Below, piece after piece: positions 54,542 to 64,000 of a stretch of DNA of 64,000 bases. Source of the stretch: Plutella xylostella. Its lineage: Eukaryota > Arthropoda > Insecta > Lepidoptera > Plutellidae. Every line of letters begins with the position of its first letter. Within the stretch, counting starts at the first letter, position 1. The stretch spans positions 5,151,001 through 5,215,000 of the forward strand of contig NC_064008.1 of NCBI RefSeq assembly GCF_932276165.1, written 5' to 3'. The translations under genes and the position numbers were made by a program. Below the pieces are notes generated by a model that searched no databases, was not told the DNA's origin, and was given only the letters and a program-made list of their open reading frames with translations.

Positions 54542-55066
54542 GGAGGGTTACTCTATACTGACGAAAAACAAACGAACTACAGCTGTCAATCGGCACGTTT
54601 AGTACAATGAGGCTCGCACAGCTGCGCTCCATAACTTCATCATCACATCATCACGACCCATTACGTCCCCACTGCTGGGGCACGGGTCTCCTTCCAATGA
54701 AGGAAGGGTTTAGGCCTAGTCCACCACGCTGGCCAAGTGCGGGTTGGTGGACCCCACCACAAGCAAGCTTGTGCTGAGAGAGTTGTCGAGTAAGTGGGCA
54801 ACCCGACTGTCAGATGTTTTCAAGCCGCCCGAAGGCCTCTGAATAAGCTTAACGACTGCTGCCGAAGCAGCAACCGGGACCCACGGCTTAACGTGCCGTC
54901 CGAAGCACGGAAGCGTCCAGAAAAGCACCACTTGAAATTGGTCACCCATCCAATGGCTGACCGTGTCAGTTGTTGCTTAACCTTAGCGATCAGTTACGAT
55001 CACTGAGGCCCGCTCGACTACGGACGCTTCCAAAACTTCGTTTTTCGTAATATAGAGTGGCCCCCT
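54542..55066. mobile_element. 'GGGGGGTCACTCTATA' MITE carrying a 5S-derived SINE
   Basis: Left GGAGGGTTACTCTATACTGAC, right TTTTCGTAATATAGAGTGGCC. The SINE fills the centre, with a degenerate ~15-bp duplication (GCGCTCCATAACTTC / CGCTTCCAAAACTTC) at its two sides. Confidence 0.75.
54642..55025 (-). mobile_element. 5S rRNA-derived SINE, minus strand
   Basis: Read on the minus strand, GATCGCTAAGGTTAAGCAAC, then GACACGGTCAGCCATTGGATG and GGTGACC reproduce the 5S rRNA internal promoter (compare GATCACCGAAGTTAAGCAAC... CGGTCAGTACTTGGATGGGTGACC), at about 54945-55003. Downstream is an unrelated body, then the core CCACCAACCCGCACTTGGCC / AGCGTGGTGGACTAGG shared with the tRNA-headed SINEs, and a LINE-like end CCCCAGCAGTGGGGACG with (GAT)n tail. 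Confidence 0.85.
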
Positions 55067-55401
55067 TGGAACTTTTAAAAGTAAACACCCCTTTTCCGGC
55101 AAACCTTTGTAAACCCTTTATATTATACCTACATATGTACGGATACCTATTATTATATACCTACATGTCACATTGACAAAACCCTTTAATAGACAATCAA
55201 GTCATCCTGAAAAAACACTTTTAAATTCCACACTGTTACCCCACAATGCCGACAGAATTAACTACTCTATAAAGTATAAGCCCATCCCGTTTGGAGGCCT
55301 GTTAACCAGATTAGTATTCGTTTAGTTGCAACTTAAGGGCTTTTGGCAGATGCCAAAGTGTAGGTATAGTGGATGGGGTATGGGCTACGTAACTTATTAT
55401 A

Positions 55402-55677
55402 CAGAATGAGTCTTTTGTAGGTGCATATCCGGAAGTATGTTACAAAGCTCGTCATTCTGAACGACTTTTGTTAAAATGACCTTGGGATATTCTCGAAAAA
55501 AAATATCTACTCCCCATAGACAGTGTAACGTTAAACAATTATTTTTTGTATGGTGAAGCATCTTTTTTTTTCGTTATATCCCAAGGTCATTAATGTCATT
55601 ATAACAAAAGTGGTTCAGAATGAAGAGCTCTGCTCTGTAATATACTTCCGGATATGCACCTACGAAAGAATCACCCT
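55402..55677. mobile_element. large palindromic TA-flanked MITE
   Basis: Arms GTAGGTGCATATCCGGAAGTAT and ATACTTCCGGATATGCACCTAC are near-perfect over more than 40 bp, and inner blocks (ACTTTTGTTAAAATGACC...) also pair. The ends resemble CAG(G/A)GTGAGTC. Shares interior blocks with the CAGGGTGTTGC family but has different termini. Confidence 0.75.
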
Positions 55678-55884
55678 ATATAATCTGTGGTATGGGAACG
55701 AGTAAAGTGTAAACTGACCCTAAGTGGAATAAAACGGGTGACCACTGAGGCTTGCAGCTAATCTCTACATTAGGTTTGAGGTTTTGAATCAGTATCGACG
55801 ATTGGATGGCAACTGTATAATCTGTTAAGTTGCCAGTACATACACAAGTACCTAGGTACTTATTCAAAAACCAATAAATATCCG

Positions 55885-55965
55885 ATATTATACTAAGCCG
55901 AAAGGGGGTGACTCAGGGAGACATGGTGAACAACTTTTATTCTACGACTTTTGCGAATTCGGGTA
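55885..55965. repeat. 'CAGGGTGTTGC' MITE fragment
   Basis: TACTAAGCCGAAAGGGGGTGAC, ACAACTTTTATTCTACGAC and TGCGAATTC. Confidence 0.5.
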
Positions 55966-58740
55966 CAGTAGGTAATTATAAAAAAATTATGAGATTCAAT
56001 GTTTATACCTACTGTGTTTTTTAACAAATGAGTGGCTTTGGTAATATATTTCCTGCGTTTTAATTTAGCCAAACCACGTGTTGGGTTTAAAGGGAATGTT
56101 TAATTTTGGCGTCGTTATTTGTTTTACGGCTACAGTAGTAACTTTTGTGTTCTATTTTAGAACCTACTTCCTAATGCTAGAGGAAAGATTAGAGGTGCTT
56201 TTGTGAAATGGCAACATATAATTTTACGTCGAATGAACTGATATTCTATTCTATTCTAATTTAGAAATTTATTAGAATGTAAAAAAACGCAAAAACGACA
56301 ATTTTTGGCGACATCTTCTACATTCTTCTTACTGGATATTGGGAATTTGGGAGGTGGGTTCGAAAAGCTTTCAAACGGAAGTTATGTTTTTTTATCAGCT
56401 CATGATTCTAGTTCTGGGTATATAATTATTATATATCGCGTAAGATAAAAAAACATGATTATTTTATTAATTCCAGATGAAACCCAACATTTAGGGTATA
56501 ACGCAGAAAAGCAGAAACCACTAAGAATTCTTATTTTATATCTTCCCAGACGGACCGGCTGTAGAAACATAAACCATATTTCTTTTTCAAAGAGCTCAAG
56601 TATAATCCATCGTGGATAGGCGAAGCTAACTGCGCGCAAAGCTATAATTTCTAGCGCTAATAGCTGAAAAATCTCTACGTAGGCGAGGTGTCTCCAAACT
56701 TGAACAAGATTCAGCGAGCGCTTTAAAATATTCTTGTTAGCGCTACACTGCTTGATTTATGTGGGAACTTTAAGGAGCGAAGAATGCATGAATGGGGTAA
56801 AGAGTTGCGTTCCTTTTCTGATCTTGTGATTTCTATTACAACAGCATTATAATGAAACATAATGGCACACATATTTGACCACCTACTAACAACATATTAT
56901 TATTACCGAAGGACTCGTAAGAATAATAAGTAAGTTAGAATTTATTTACGGATGCCTCTCCAATTGCATGCAATTCAATGCATTATTTTCCCCATAAAAG
57001 TCTCTTTAATTACATACACATAATTATATATTTAAACGCAATTTGCCAACCCTAGCAGGGTTTTGTAAAAGGCAAACTTTAACTCCTTATTCTGAAGGTG
57101 AGCGTAGGCAGCATGCTCTATGGTTTAGCTGCCAGTGTTAAAACTGGACGAGCAAAGAGGTTTCCACTTTGTGGATGTGCTTAAAGAGGTTGTAATTTTG
57201 AGGATATTGTCTGCTTCAGTTTAAGTTGAGAGTCATTTTAAGTGTTATGACTCGATATGGTAGACTTGCCTTTGTCTTCTGACTTACACGTAAAATATGA
57301 GTATTTCTTTAATTTCTCGCCATCTTTACGATCTAGCTTTTTACAACTCCTTTTTTATGAAGTTTTCTGATGGCTACCATTCATTTGGAAATCTTATACG
57401 GCTAGTCCGTATTGAAACCGTGAAATATTATACGCATGCAAACTGGCAGCCAGAAAAAAAACTTTTTCGCGACAATCGCATGACACAATTTTGCCATCGC
57501 ATCTCTGGTATGAAACGGTTTTGACGAATAAAAAAAAAGAAAAAAAAAGTCTACTCGGATTCGAAAAAAAGTTTTAGTCCGGATATTCGATGCGCCACGG
57601 TCCATGAATTTATTTTTTCTATTCCCAATCCTTTAATGGAAACGAAATTCGGTTTCACTATTGTTTATGCAGATAACATTTGGCAACGTTAAAAATTACT
57701 CATGTGGCCTGGAAATGGATATTCACTCAATTTCGACAGTTGGCGCTGTATTTTGTGCAAAAAAAGAGCAATAAGATTACAGTAAATCGTTTTAAAAGAA
57801 ATAAAAATCATGACTCTTACAGTTAATTGGTATGATAGTATCAGTTACTCCGTTATAATAATATGTATATTGTACATCGATTTAGTAATTTAAGTTTTGT
57901 TATTCATTAGACTACAGATTTTTTATTAAATGTGTGTCAGAAACACTCGCCCTTTTAAAGTTGCTTAACGAGAATCGCCACCCAAGTTCCGAGTGTGTAT
58001 CGCGTTATCTGGAATCTAGTCCACACTAATTTGATTGTCGAGTGCCAAATGTGGTCCACACTCCGTCGCCAGCCTGCTCAGTCTATGTTCTCTTAGATTA
58101 ACGATATAAGAACAAGATGGTACATACAGAAACAAAGCAAAACTAATAAGCAAGCGAACTAATTTAAATAAGAGCTCAATGTATTTTGAATTTAGAATGT
58201 TTTTTTCAACACTCAAAATAGGTTTCCCTAACAAATAAAACCAAGTTCTGATAATTTATAAAATTAGCATTTGAAACCCTAGTTTTGCTAATTAATTTAA
58301 AATTTTCCTACTGGTAATTTAATATTACATAAATAGGGTAATTTCAGGAAACTTCGAATGTTTAAAATTCTGAATTAATTTTCAAACATGTAATACTCAC
58401 ACGTCATATTTATTTTTTGAATACTTACTTATTTATACACCAATAATATAACTACTCGGATTATGAGAATTTTTTTTCAATGTTATTATGAATATATGTA
58501 GGATAACAAGGTCCCACACCTAAGGCCCTAATGAAATAACATTTACCAAGTAATTAAAATAATTATTAAAAACCTAGTTATTAAATTAAATTCCCTAAAT
58601 TTAAAAGGCGAGATCTTTCTTTAATTGCCTGCGACATTTATACAGAGTTAGGACGTTAGAACTTATTACTTTCATGTATGATACAGATGACAGAAGATAA
58701 ACTTAAACTTTTCCCTTTATATAAACTATAAAACCCTGCA
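55966..58740. other. no recognisable feature
   Basis: About 2.8 kb, AT-rich. Open frames up to 79 codons show no domain. No inverted ends identified. Confidence 0.35.
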
Positions 58741-58744
58741 CTAA

Positions 58745-58872
58745 GGGTGACTTGTACTAGAGACTTTTAAACGTATTAAAATCTATTGCTCGCTTGCTTT
58801 GACAGTATAGTGTTAGAGCAAGACCATAGTAAGTATATTTAAATACGTTTAAATGTCTCGTGCAAGTCACCC
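58745..58872. mobile_element. PIF/Harbinger-like MITE, TAA duplication
   Basis: 128 bp, ends GGGTGACTTGTA and TGCAAGTCACCC, flanked by TAA (58742-58744, 58873-58875). Same family as 16060-16213, including a central hairpin. Confidence 0.85.
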
Positions 58873-59093
58873 TAAGGGTACATGTTAGAAGTGGGCTTCT
58901 CTGCCCATGCTAAGTCTACACTATCGCTCTGATAGCCGCGGCTAGAAAGAGACGGAAGACCTTCCTTCCTTCGCCAGAAACTTCCGTCCACCGGAACTAG
59001 AGCGAGATAACTAATATGAAATATCTTCGTGTTGGTAGAAGAGAAAATTCTCTTTCATAATTTTAGGTTTGCAACTTACAAGTCGTGTTTGAG

Positions 59094-59170
59094 ACCGGAT
59101 GGCGCAGTGCTTAGTGACTCTGCTGAGGTCCCGAGTTCGATTCCCGGCTGGGGTAGTTATTTGTGAAGAT
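59094..59170 (+). repeat. SINE head fragment
   Basis: GACCGGATGGCGCAGTGC... CGAGTTCGATTCCCGGCTGG retains A- and B-boxes of the 13973 family. The body and tail are lost after GTTATTTGTGAAG. Confidence 0.65.
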
Positions 59171-59639
59171 AATGGCAATAACCCTTCTGGAAAACTTAAC
59201 TACGAAACAGGCTTTACGTCTAGTACAGGTTTAATTGTTTGTCTATAACTATAAACGTTTACGTTTTCTCATATCCAAAGTGGCGCCTCTAGCGGAAACT
59301 ACCGGGAAACTTTTGACAGATTATGCATACAGATGACAAAAGTAAATGTAGACTTTTTTCGTTTTCCTAAATTCTAAAACCAGTACCAGACGTACCGTTC
59401 TATTTTTCACGATTCCACCCCGTATAAACCGGTACAAGTGTTGGCAAACCCACAGTTTCACCTGGACGGCCTCTGGTACATTAGCAGTGCCGCCACGTTT
59501 CCTTAAAACCGAGTTTGTTGCGATAATTACTGTTAGTAAGGGGGTTATTGGGGCGCTGTAGTCGTAGGTTTGGGCACAGCGAGTGTTTATTCAGTGAAGA
59601 TTGGTGAAATGTTCATAAAAGCCGTATGTTTTAAGCCCG

Positions 59640-59722
59640 TAAGCGGTAGGTAAGCTAAAAGGGAGTAACTCAACAAATGTTGATGACCCGTGTCACTCCC
59701 TTCCGGCTTACTATACCACTCT
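59640..59722. repeat. palindromic MITE fragment
   Basis: GTAAGCTAAAAGGGAGTAAC and GTCACTCCCTTCCGGCTTAC pair; related to the second block of the CAGGGTGTTGC family. Confidence 0.5.
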
Positions 59723-60395
59723 TGCTAGTATAACTAGTATGTATAATTAATCATGTTTAGGTAGTTAGAGTCTGTGTTTCGTTAAAAATTAGCCTTTGGA
59801 CTTTTAAAGGAATTTGTAAGAGTAGATTAACCTGAGTCTGTAATTGATTGTCTGAACTATAATTGTTTAATATGGGACAAACATTGGGGTCCCATTTTAC
59901 CCCCAAGGGTCAGGTCTTTTTCATCTACCAATAATCTCTATTTTACATTTGGAACGACGCATACCTACCTACATGCAAATAAATACAGCTATGCGATCAG
60001 CCAACTTATTAAAATAAAATGTTTTAATTGAAAAATAAATCCCAAAAAACATGTTTTCGTTACCCAAAGAAATAAAATGTTACTGCGAGGTATCCAACTA
60101 CGTATGAGGACTTTTATTTATTTTCCAAACAATGATAGCTGCCGCTTCTACACATTTTATACTGTATCCCACAGTGTTAAGGTGGTAATTTGGGTGCAAG
60201 TAAAGGTGTCGCCAATTGCCCTAAATCTGTAGTTTACAGTTTGAGAAGTGGGGAGTATTGATTCCAAGATACTTTGTAGTACCTACAGATTTGGAACTTA
60301 AAAACTACGAACCTTTGAACTTTGTGAGTTACGTAAGTTCCTGAGTTAGGAGGTGATTTAACAACCTCTGGAGATTTGTTATATCTTGATTCAAT
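59723..60395. other. no recognisable feature
   Basis: Nothing supported. Confidence 0.3.
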
Positions 60396-60404
60396 ATTTT
60401 ATGG

Positions 60405-60530
60405 TTATCATCATCATCATCATCATCATCAGCTCGTCATTGTCCACTAGACATAGGCCTCTCTTCACCTGGAGACTGATGTCCGAGTAGCCAAATCACG
60501 GCCACACGCCTTTAAAGTTGTCTGCCATTG
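60405..60530 (-). repeat. LINE 3' end with (ATC)n tail, minus strand
   Basis: A run of CAT units (60409-60432) followed by GTCCACTAGACATAGGCCTC and AAATCACGGCCACACGCC; the complement is a LINE C-terminus with (GAT)n tail, a different subfamily from 19008. Confidence 0.65.
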
Positions 60531-60535
60531 GCGAT

Positions 60536-61135
60536 AGCTGATAAGTAATTAATTAGATTATAGTAGAAGTGTTTTCTCCAGAATCAAGATTGGTATGTAC
60601 GTTGTAATACGTTAACTGAAACAGGCTAGTCAGTATAACATAACAAATTAATCCTTACTGGAATTAATTGAATGCAGTCAGATGCCTGGAGCACTAACAC
60701 GTCAAAGATAATAATAGTATGACGTAGCATTCTACCGTGCACACACGGCTTATGAATATTATAGTGTGCCGTGTTCTTAGTCGTGTTTGTTCTTATATTT
60801 ATGACCAGATCTAGAGTTATGATGGGTTGGGAAGGGTCATAGAGAGAGGTGTGTGTATTGAAAAATCGGAATTTCATAATATCGTCATTGTTTAATTTCA
60901 TGACGGATAAAACGGTTACATTTAGTACCTACCTAATTATTATTTGACGTCATAATCAGACATGAGAAATGCATGTGTAATGTATTATTATATTTTGAAA
61001 TAAAGACTGGAATATGATATGAGAAAAAGACTACTTTCATTCCGTGTAATTCACTCGTGATTATTTTCAAGTACCAAGGAGCAAAAAGTGCTATCAATAC
61101 CTATGCTAAAACTATAAGTAGTTCTACATAACAAT
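60536..61135. other. no recognisable feature
   Basis: Nothing supported. Confidence 0.3.
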
Positions 61136-61237
61136 CCTAATCCTAACTAATATTATAAATGCGAAAGTAACTGTGTCTGTCTGTTACTCTTTCACGCCAA
61201 AACTACTGAACAGATTTGAATGAAATTTGGTATATAT

Positions 61238-61852
61238 GTCGCAGGCAACTGGTTTAATCTCCTGTTTAATTGAACCACTAGCCCGTTCATTGATCCCGAA
61301 CGTTGATTGTACAAGCGTCACAAAACGTCCAACTAGTTAGCTGACTTAAAATCAGTCAGGTGGTGAATAAAACAAATATGGCGTCTAACAGCTAACAGCT
61401 GACACAAAAAGCACCTATATTGTTAGTTTTTTGCAAATAAATTAGCTTTAAAGTGCGTTATTTGTGTTAAAATAGTGTGCCAACATGGATTTACCTTTTA
61501 TTACGCCGCGGGCGGATAGTTTCAAAGAAAAAAAAGTGGGGAAACTGGATAATTATGAACAACAATATGAAGGAACTTTTATTGTTATTGTTTAGTTAAT
61601 TTTTGAGATAAGAGCCTTGTAACATAGTCTTTTTGTTGACTCTTGTCTGGTGATGTTCACCCTAACCAGACATTACAAAGTTGCTATACTATATCCCATT
61701 CAACGACTTCGCTGAATGACGTTCAGTCAAGACGTCGAACGTTACAATCAACGACTTGACGAGTTGTCCTTTAGTCATACAACTGAATAGCGCCATCCAA
61801 TGAACGGGCTAGTGGTTCAATCAAACAGGAGATTAAACCAGTTGCCTGCGAC
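61238..61852. mobile_element. 615-bp TIR element, unclassified
   Basis: Terminal inverted repeats of about 50 bp (GTCGCAGGCAACTGGTTTAA ... TTAAACCAGTTGCCTGCGAC) continuing through GAACCACTAGCCCGTTCATTG. The target duplication is ambiguous because the flanks are TATATAT/ATATATA; comparison with an empty copy fits about 6 bp. A second, eroded copy lies at 16680-17165. Confidence 0.8.
61485..61595 (+). pseudogene. 36-codon frame, possible transposase N-terminus
   Basis: Begins MDLPFITPRADSFKEKK and stops after 36 codons. The 16680 copy keeps the same motif order at 17028-17070 (LPIITPPPATFKE... then a stop). Repetition of a coding-like segment in two diverged copies suggests derivation from the first exon of the autonomous parent's gene. 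Function not recognised. Confidence 0.35.
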
Positions 61853-61958
61853 ATATATACGGTCTAGACCCTGGGAAAGAACATAGGCAAATTTTTATCC
61901 CGGAATTCTCACGGGAAAACTTTGTAAGGCGAAGCGAAGCGCGCGGGAACAGCTAGTA

Positions 61959-63205
61959 TAATATATTTTCATAAATTTTCAGCCACTCGTAAAAGCCTCG
62001 AACTGTGCAACCTAGAGTTATTAATAGCGAACATTCACATTTCTAATTGCCGTTTAATTTGTTGGACTGAGTTTAATAGCCGAAGTATTTCGAAGTGGTT
62101 AGAGCAGTTAGGTTTGTCTTTACTGAAAAGTGCTCATATTATTATATTGATTATTTTATTGTATTCCATTCTAAAGGGGGGCGAAGCTCCTGTACATATC
62201 TCCCTGTATTATATTAGTTTTTTATTTTGTGTTATGTCATAATTATGTAGCTTATGTGGTATCATCGTAGAAAGACGACATTGACGCCTAGACGTCCGGG
62301 TTCGATCCTGGCCAAGACCATATTTTTTTGTCTTTGTTTACATATTTATATCCTTAATGCTGTTTTAAAATAAATTTTGTTTTGGTTATGTTATTAATGG
62401 TGAACAATTTTATAGTACAGTTGTATACCATCATGTCCCTATAAGCACAAGCCAAAGCAGTGAGACAGTACATTTGCAACTTACATGAAATTACCACCAA
62501 ACATAAATTACCTACCTTAAAAATTCACAGCTTTCCCTGAAATTTAGCAAGTGCCTACATAAATTTCATATTTTCCTCCAAACACATGCAAATACCATGC
62601 TCTATGCAATTTAAATAGACTACTTGATAGTCATCGCACTTTGCCCTGAAATACTGTTAAACAACGTCATGAAAGCAAAAATGTCCAGGTAGTACAGGTA
62701 TTACCAAAAAAGATGTGGGGTATGAGGTGTTGTAAGGTTTATATGTGTTAGTCTGTTTATCCATAGGTATGTTTGTCCGTGTCCGTATATCTTTTAATAT
62801 ACAACTAAAATACCACTACTAAACTAAACTTAAACTTTCGCTTAAACTTATATTTCTTTTTAACCATAACCTTAAGTATACTATGTTATATATTACAATA
62901 CATACCTTTATTTTTATTGTATCACTCTCTGTTATTTAGCGGTTTTCTCAGCTTTCTAAAAGATCTCCATAAACCGCTAAGATCCCAAAATATGCGAGGG
63001 AAAAAATACTAGCCATACACGCCTCCTAAAGTCAGGTTAATATTGGCTCCTTCAATGCAAAAACGAGTGCGCGCGGTGAATTTTAATGAGAAAAGTGAAG
63101 AAATGCCGATTTTACGACGAGACCCTGCAGAATACGAGATGACGCGACGTCATAAGATATGTTGCTTCGATGGGAAAGGTAGATCGATATATTACTTCTT
63201 TAAAC
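61959..63205. other. mostly featureless
   Basis: CGTCCGGGTTCGATCCTGGCC near 62294-62314 resembles a Pol III B-box, probably a SINE fragment. Nothing else supported. The small frame after 63055 has no recognisable domain. Confidence 0.35.
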
Positions 63206-63214
63206 CTCTGGGTG

Positions 63215-63471
63215 CCTGGTACATGAATTCGGCAGTGTCAGTTGGGTAAGTGCACTTTTCTCACAACAGAGATGCGGATTTGAATACCGGCAAAGGATTT
63301 TATCTCTCTTACGGAGAAAACAAATCGCCAACCCGCAGTGGACCATCGTAGTGGGAAACGGTCTAAGTCTAAGCTTAAGAAGGCAGTTTTACACAAAGTT
63401 TCCACTTGAGTGAGCCAGGTGCAGGCACTTATAACCCCGCGGAAGGCATTGTATGCGTAAACGTATGCGTA
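63215..63471 (+). mobile_element. tRNA-derived SINE, diverged
   Basis: Same family as 29425: weak head GGCAGTGTCAGTTGGGTAAG, degenerate B-box GGATTTGAATACCGG, core CCAACCCGCAGTGGACCATCG, then GAGTGAGCCAGGTGCAGGCAC. The tail ends in GTAT-rich sequence where the LTR element is inserted. Confidence 0.75.
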
Positions 63472-63475
63472 TGTA

Positions 63476-64000
63476 TGTGGGACCAGGCGGTGGAAATGAG
63501 AACCAATTTGATTTAATCACTAAATCACATTTATTTCAGTTAAAACATCTTTTAATACAATTTTATGTTTGAGCACAACTCAATTTTTGCTAATCCTCCA
63601 TTCGTCCCGTCAAACTTCCTTTCATAGACAATCGATGCTTTCTTCCTTTCTTCACACACTCTGTTCATCCAAATAATAATAAATGATAATGCTCCATTCC
63701 TACAACTCGGCCATCCTGCTTACATGCTGCCCTCAGCATGTGCATTCAAAACAACTTAAATGATTAACCCCTTAACTAATAAACATAAACAAATACGGCA
63801 TTACACCTTAACTAATAATAATAAACAAATACGGCATTACAACTTAAAACACACACATTCGTCATCATTCGTTCATCATCACTTTTATCTTTCTTTCTCC
63901 CAATATCACTTCCTTTCTTTTCTTCTTTCTTGTCTTCTTTCTTTTCATCTTCTTTTCCTTCTTTCCTTTCATCTTTTTAATCTCGTGTATCGATTCTCTT
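63476..64000 (-). mobile_element. second copy of the Ty3/gypsy element, cut by window end
   Basis: LTR 63476-63704 (229 bp) followed by internal sequence nearly identical to 1402-1694, in the same orientation as the first copy. The four bases before the LTR are TGTA, the same target as at 1170. The polypyrimidine segment has one extra ATC. Whether it shares the internal deletion cannot be seen. Confidence 0.88.

Larger units (their letters stand above)
61138..61958 (-). repeat. 'CTGTTCCCG...' repeat split by a TIR element
   Basis: CTAATATTATAAATGCGAAAG to GAAATTTGGTATATAT on one side and ATATATACGGTCTAGACCC to GCGCGGGAACAGCTAG on the other are the two halves of one minus-strand copy. Removing 61238-61852 and one ATATAT restores a continuous match to 50280-50478. 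Confidence 0.8.

Noticed and set aside
54945..55003. Possible 5S rRNA gene
   Set aside because: Only the internal promoter region matches; the 5' and 3' parts of 5S are absent and the unit ends in a LINE-like tail.
63043..63249. 68-codon frame
   Set aside because: The listed start is TTG, not ATG; no domain was recognised and its end runs into a SINE.

Overview
This is a eukaryotic, AT-rich, intergenic or intronic window, very probably from a moth or butterfly. The lepidopteran assignment rests on the dispersed repeats I recognise: tRNA-headed SINEs, the 'agggttccgtagcc...' repeat, the 'ctgttcccgcgagcttcgcttcgcc...' repeat, LINE 3' ends with tails such as (GAT)n and (TATTC)n, and many small TA- or TWA-flanked MITEs. 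I found no convincing host protein-coding exon, no functional tRNA or rRNA gene and no bacterial feature. Almost every long open frame is a shadow of a transposable element, a SINE or a minisatellite.

Layout. 0-3.3 kb: a broken RTE-clade non-LTR retrotransposon 3' end, then a 1.77-kb internally deleted Ty3/gypsy element on the minus strand (two LTRs, TGTA target duplication, tRNA-Pro-type primer binding site, fused Gag/protease/RT-start reading frame). 3-13.4 kb: mostly unannotatable AT-rich DNA with small MITEs, a long hairpin, a 22-bp minisatellite and a 559-bp PIF/Harbinger-like element. 13.4-17.6 kb: a dense nest of SINEs in MITEs, including a chimeric SINE at 15.1-15.6 kb that carries 45 bp of flank identical to that of another SINE 1.3 kb away. 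19-26.8 kb: RTE 3' ends, a hAT-like MITE, and a tandem LTR element with two full LTRs and one LTR remnant. 28.8-41.5 kb: MITEs, SINEs, LINE 3' ends and a ~180-bp tandem duplication. 42.1-44.4 kb: a 2.1-kb unclassified TIR element (ends CCCCAACAAAC) inside a Harbinger-like MITE, with a SINE nested inside. 44.7-51.6 kb: more MITEs, SINEs and an 818-bp TIR element carrying repeated GTCCCAAGGTAC motifs. 52.4-55.7 kb: a 1-kb element with CAGGGCGATC termini hosting another repeat, and a 5S-rRNA-derived SINE inside a MITE. 58.7-62 kb: small MITEs and a 615-bp TIR element inserted in another repeat. 63.2-64 kb: a SINE followed by a second copy of the Ty3/gypsy-like element, cut by the window end.

There is no operon or pathway. 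The biology here is layered transposition: non-LTR retrotransposons and the SINEs that use 3' ends like theirs, non-autonomous LTR elements, and several families of non-autonomous DNA transposons that serve as landing sites for one another. Boundaries given to the base come from visible inverted termini and target-site duplications. Superfamily names are inferred from termini and duplication length, because transposase genes are absent.
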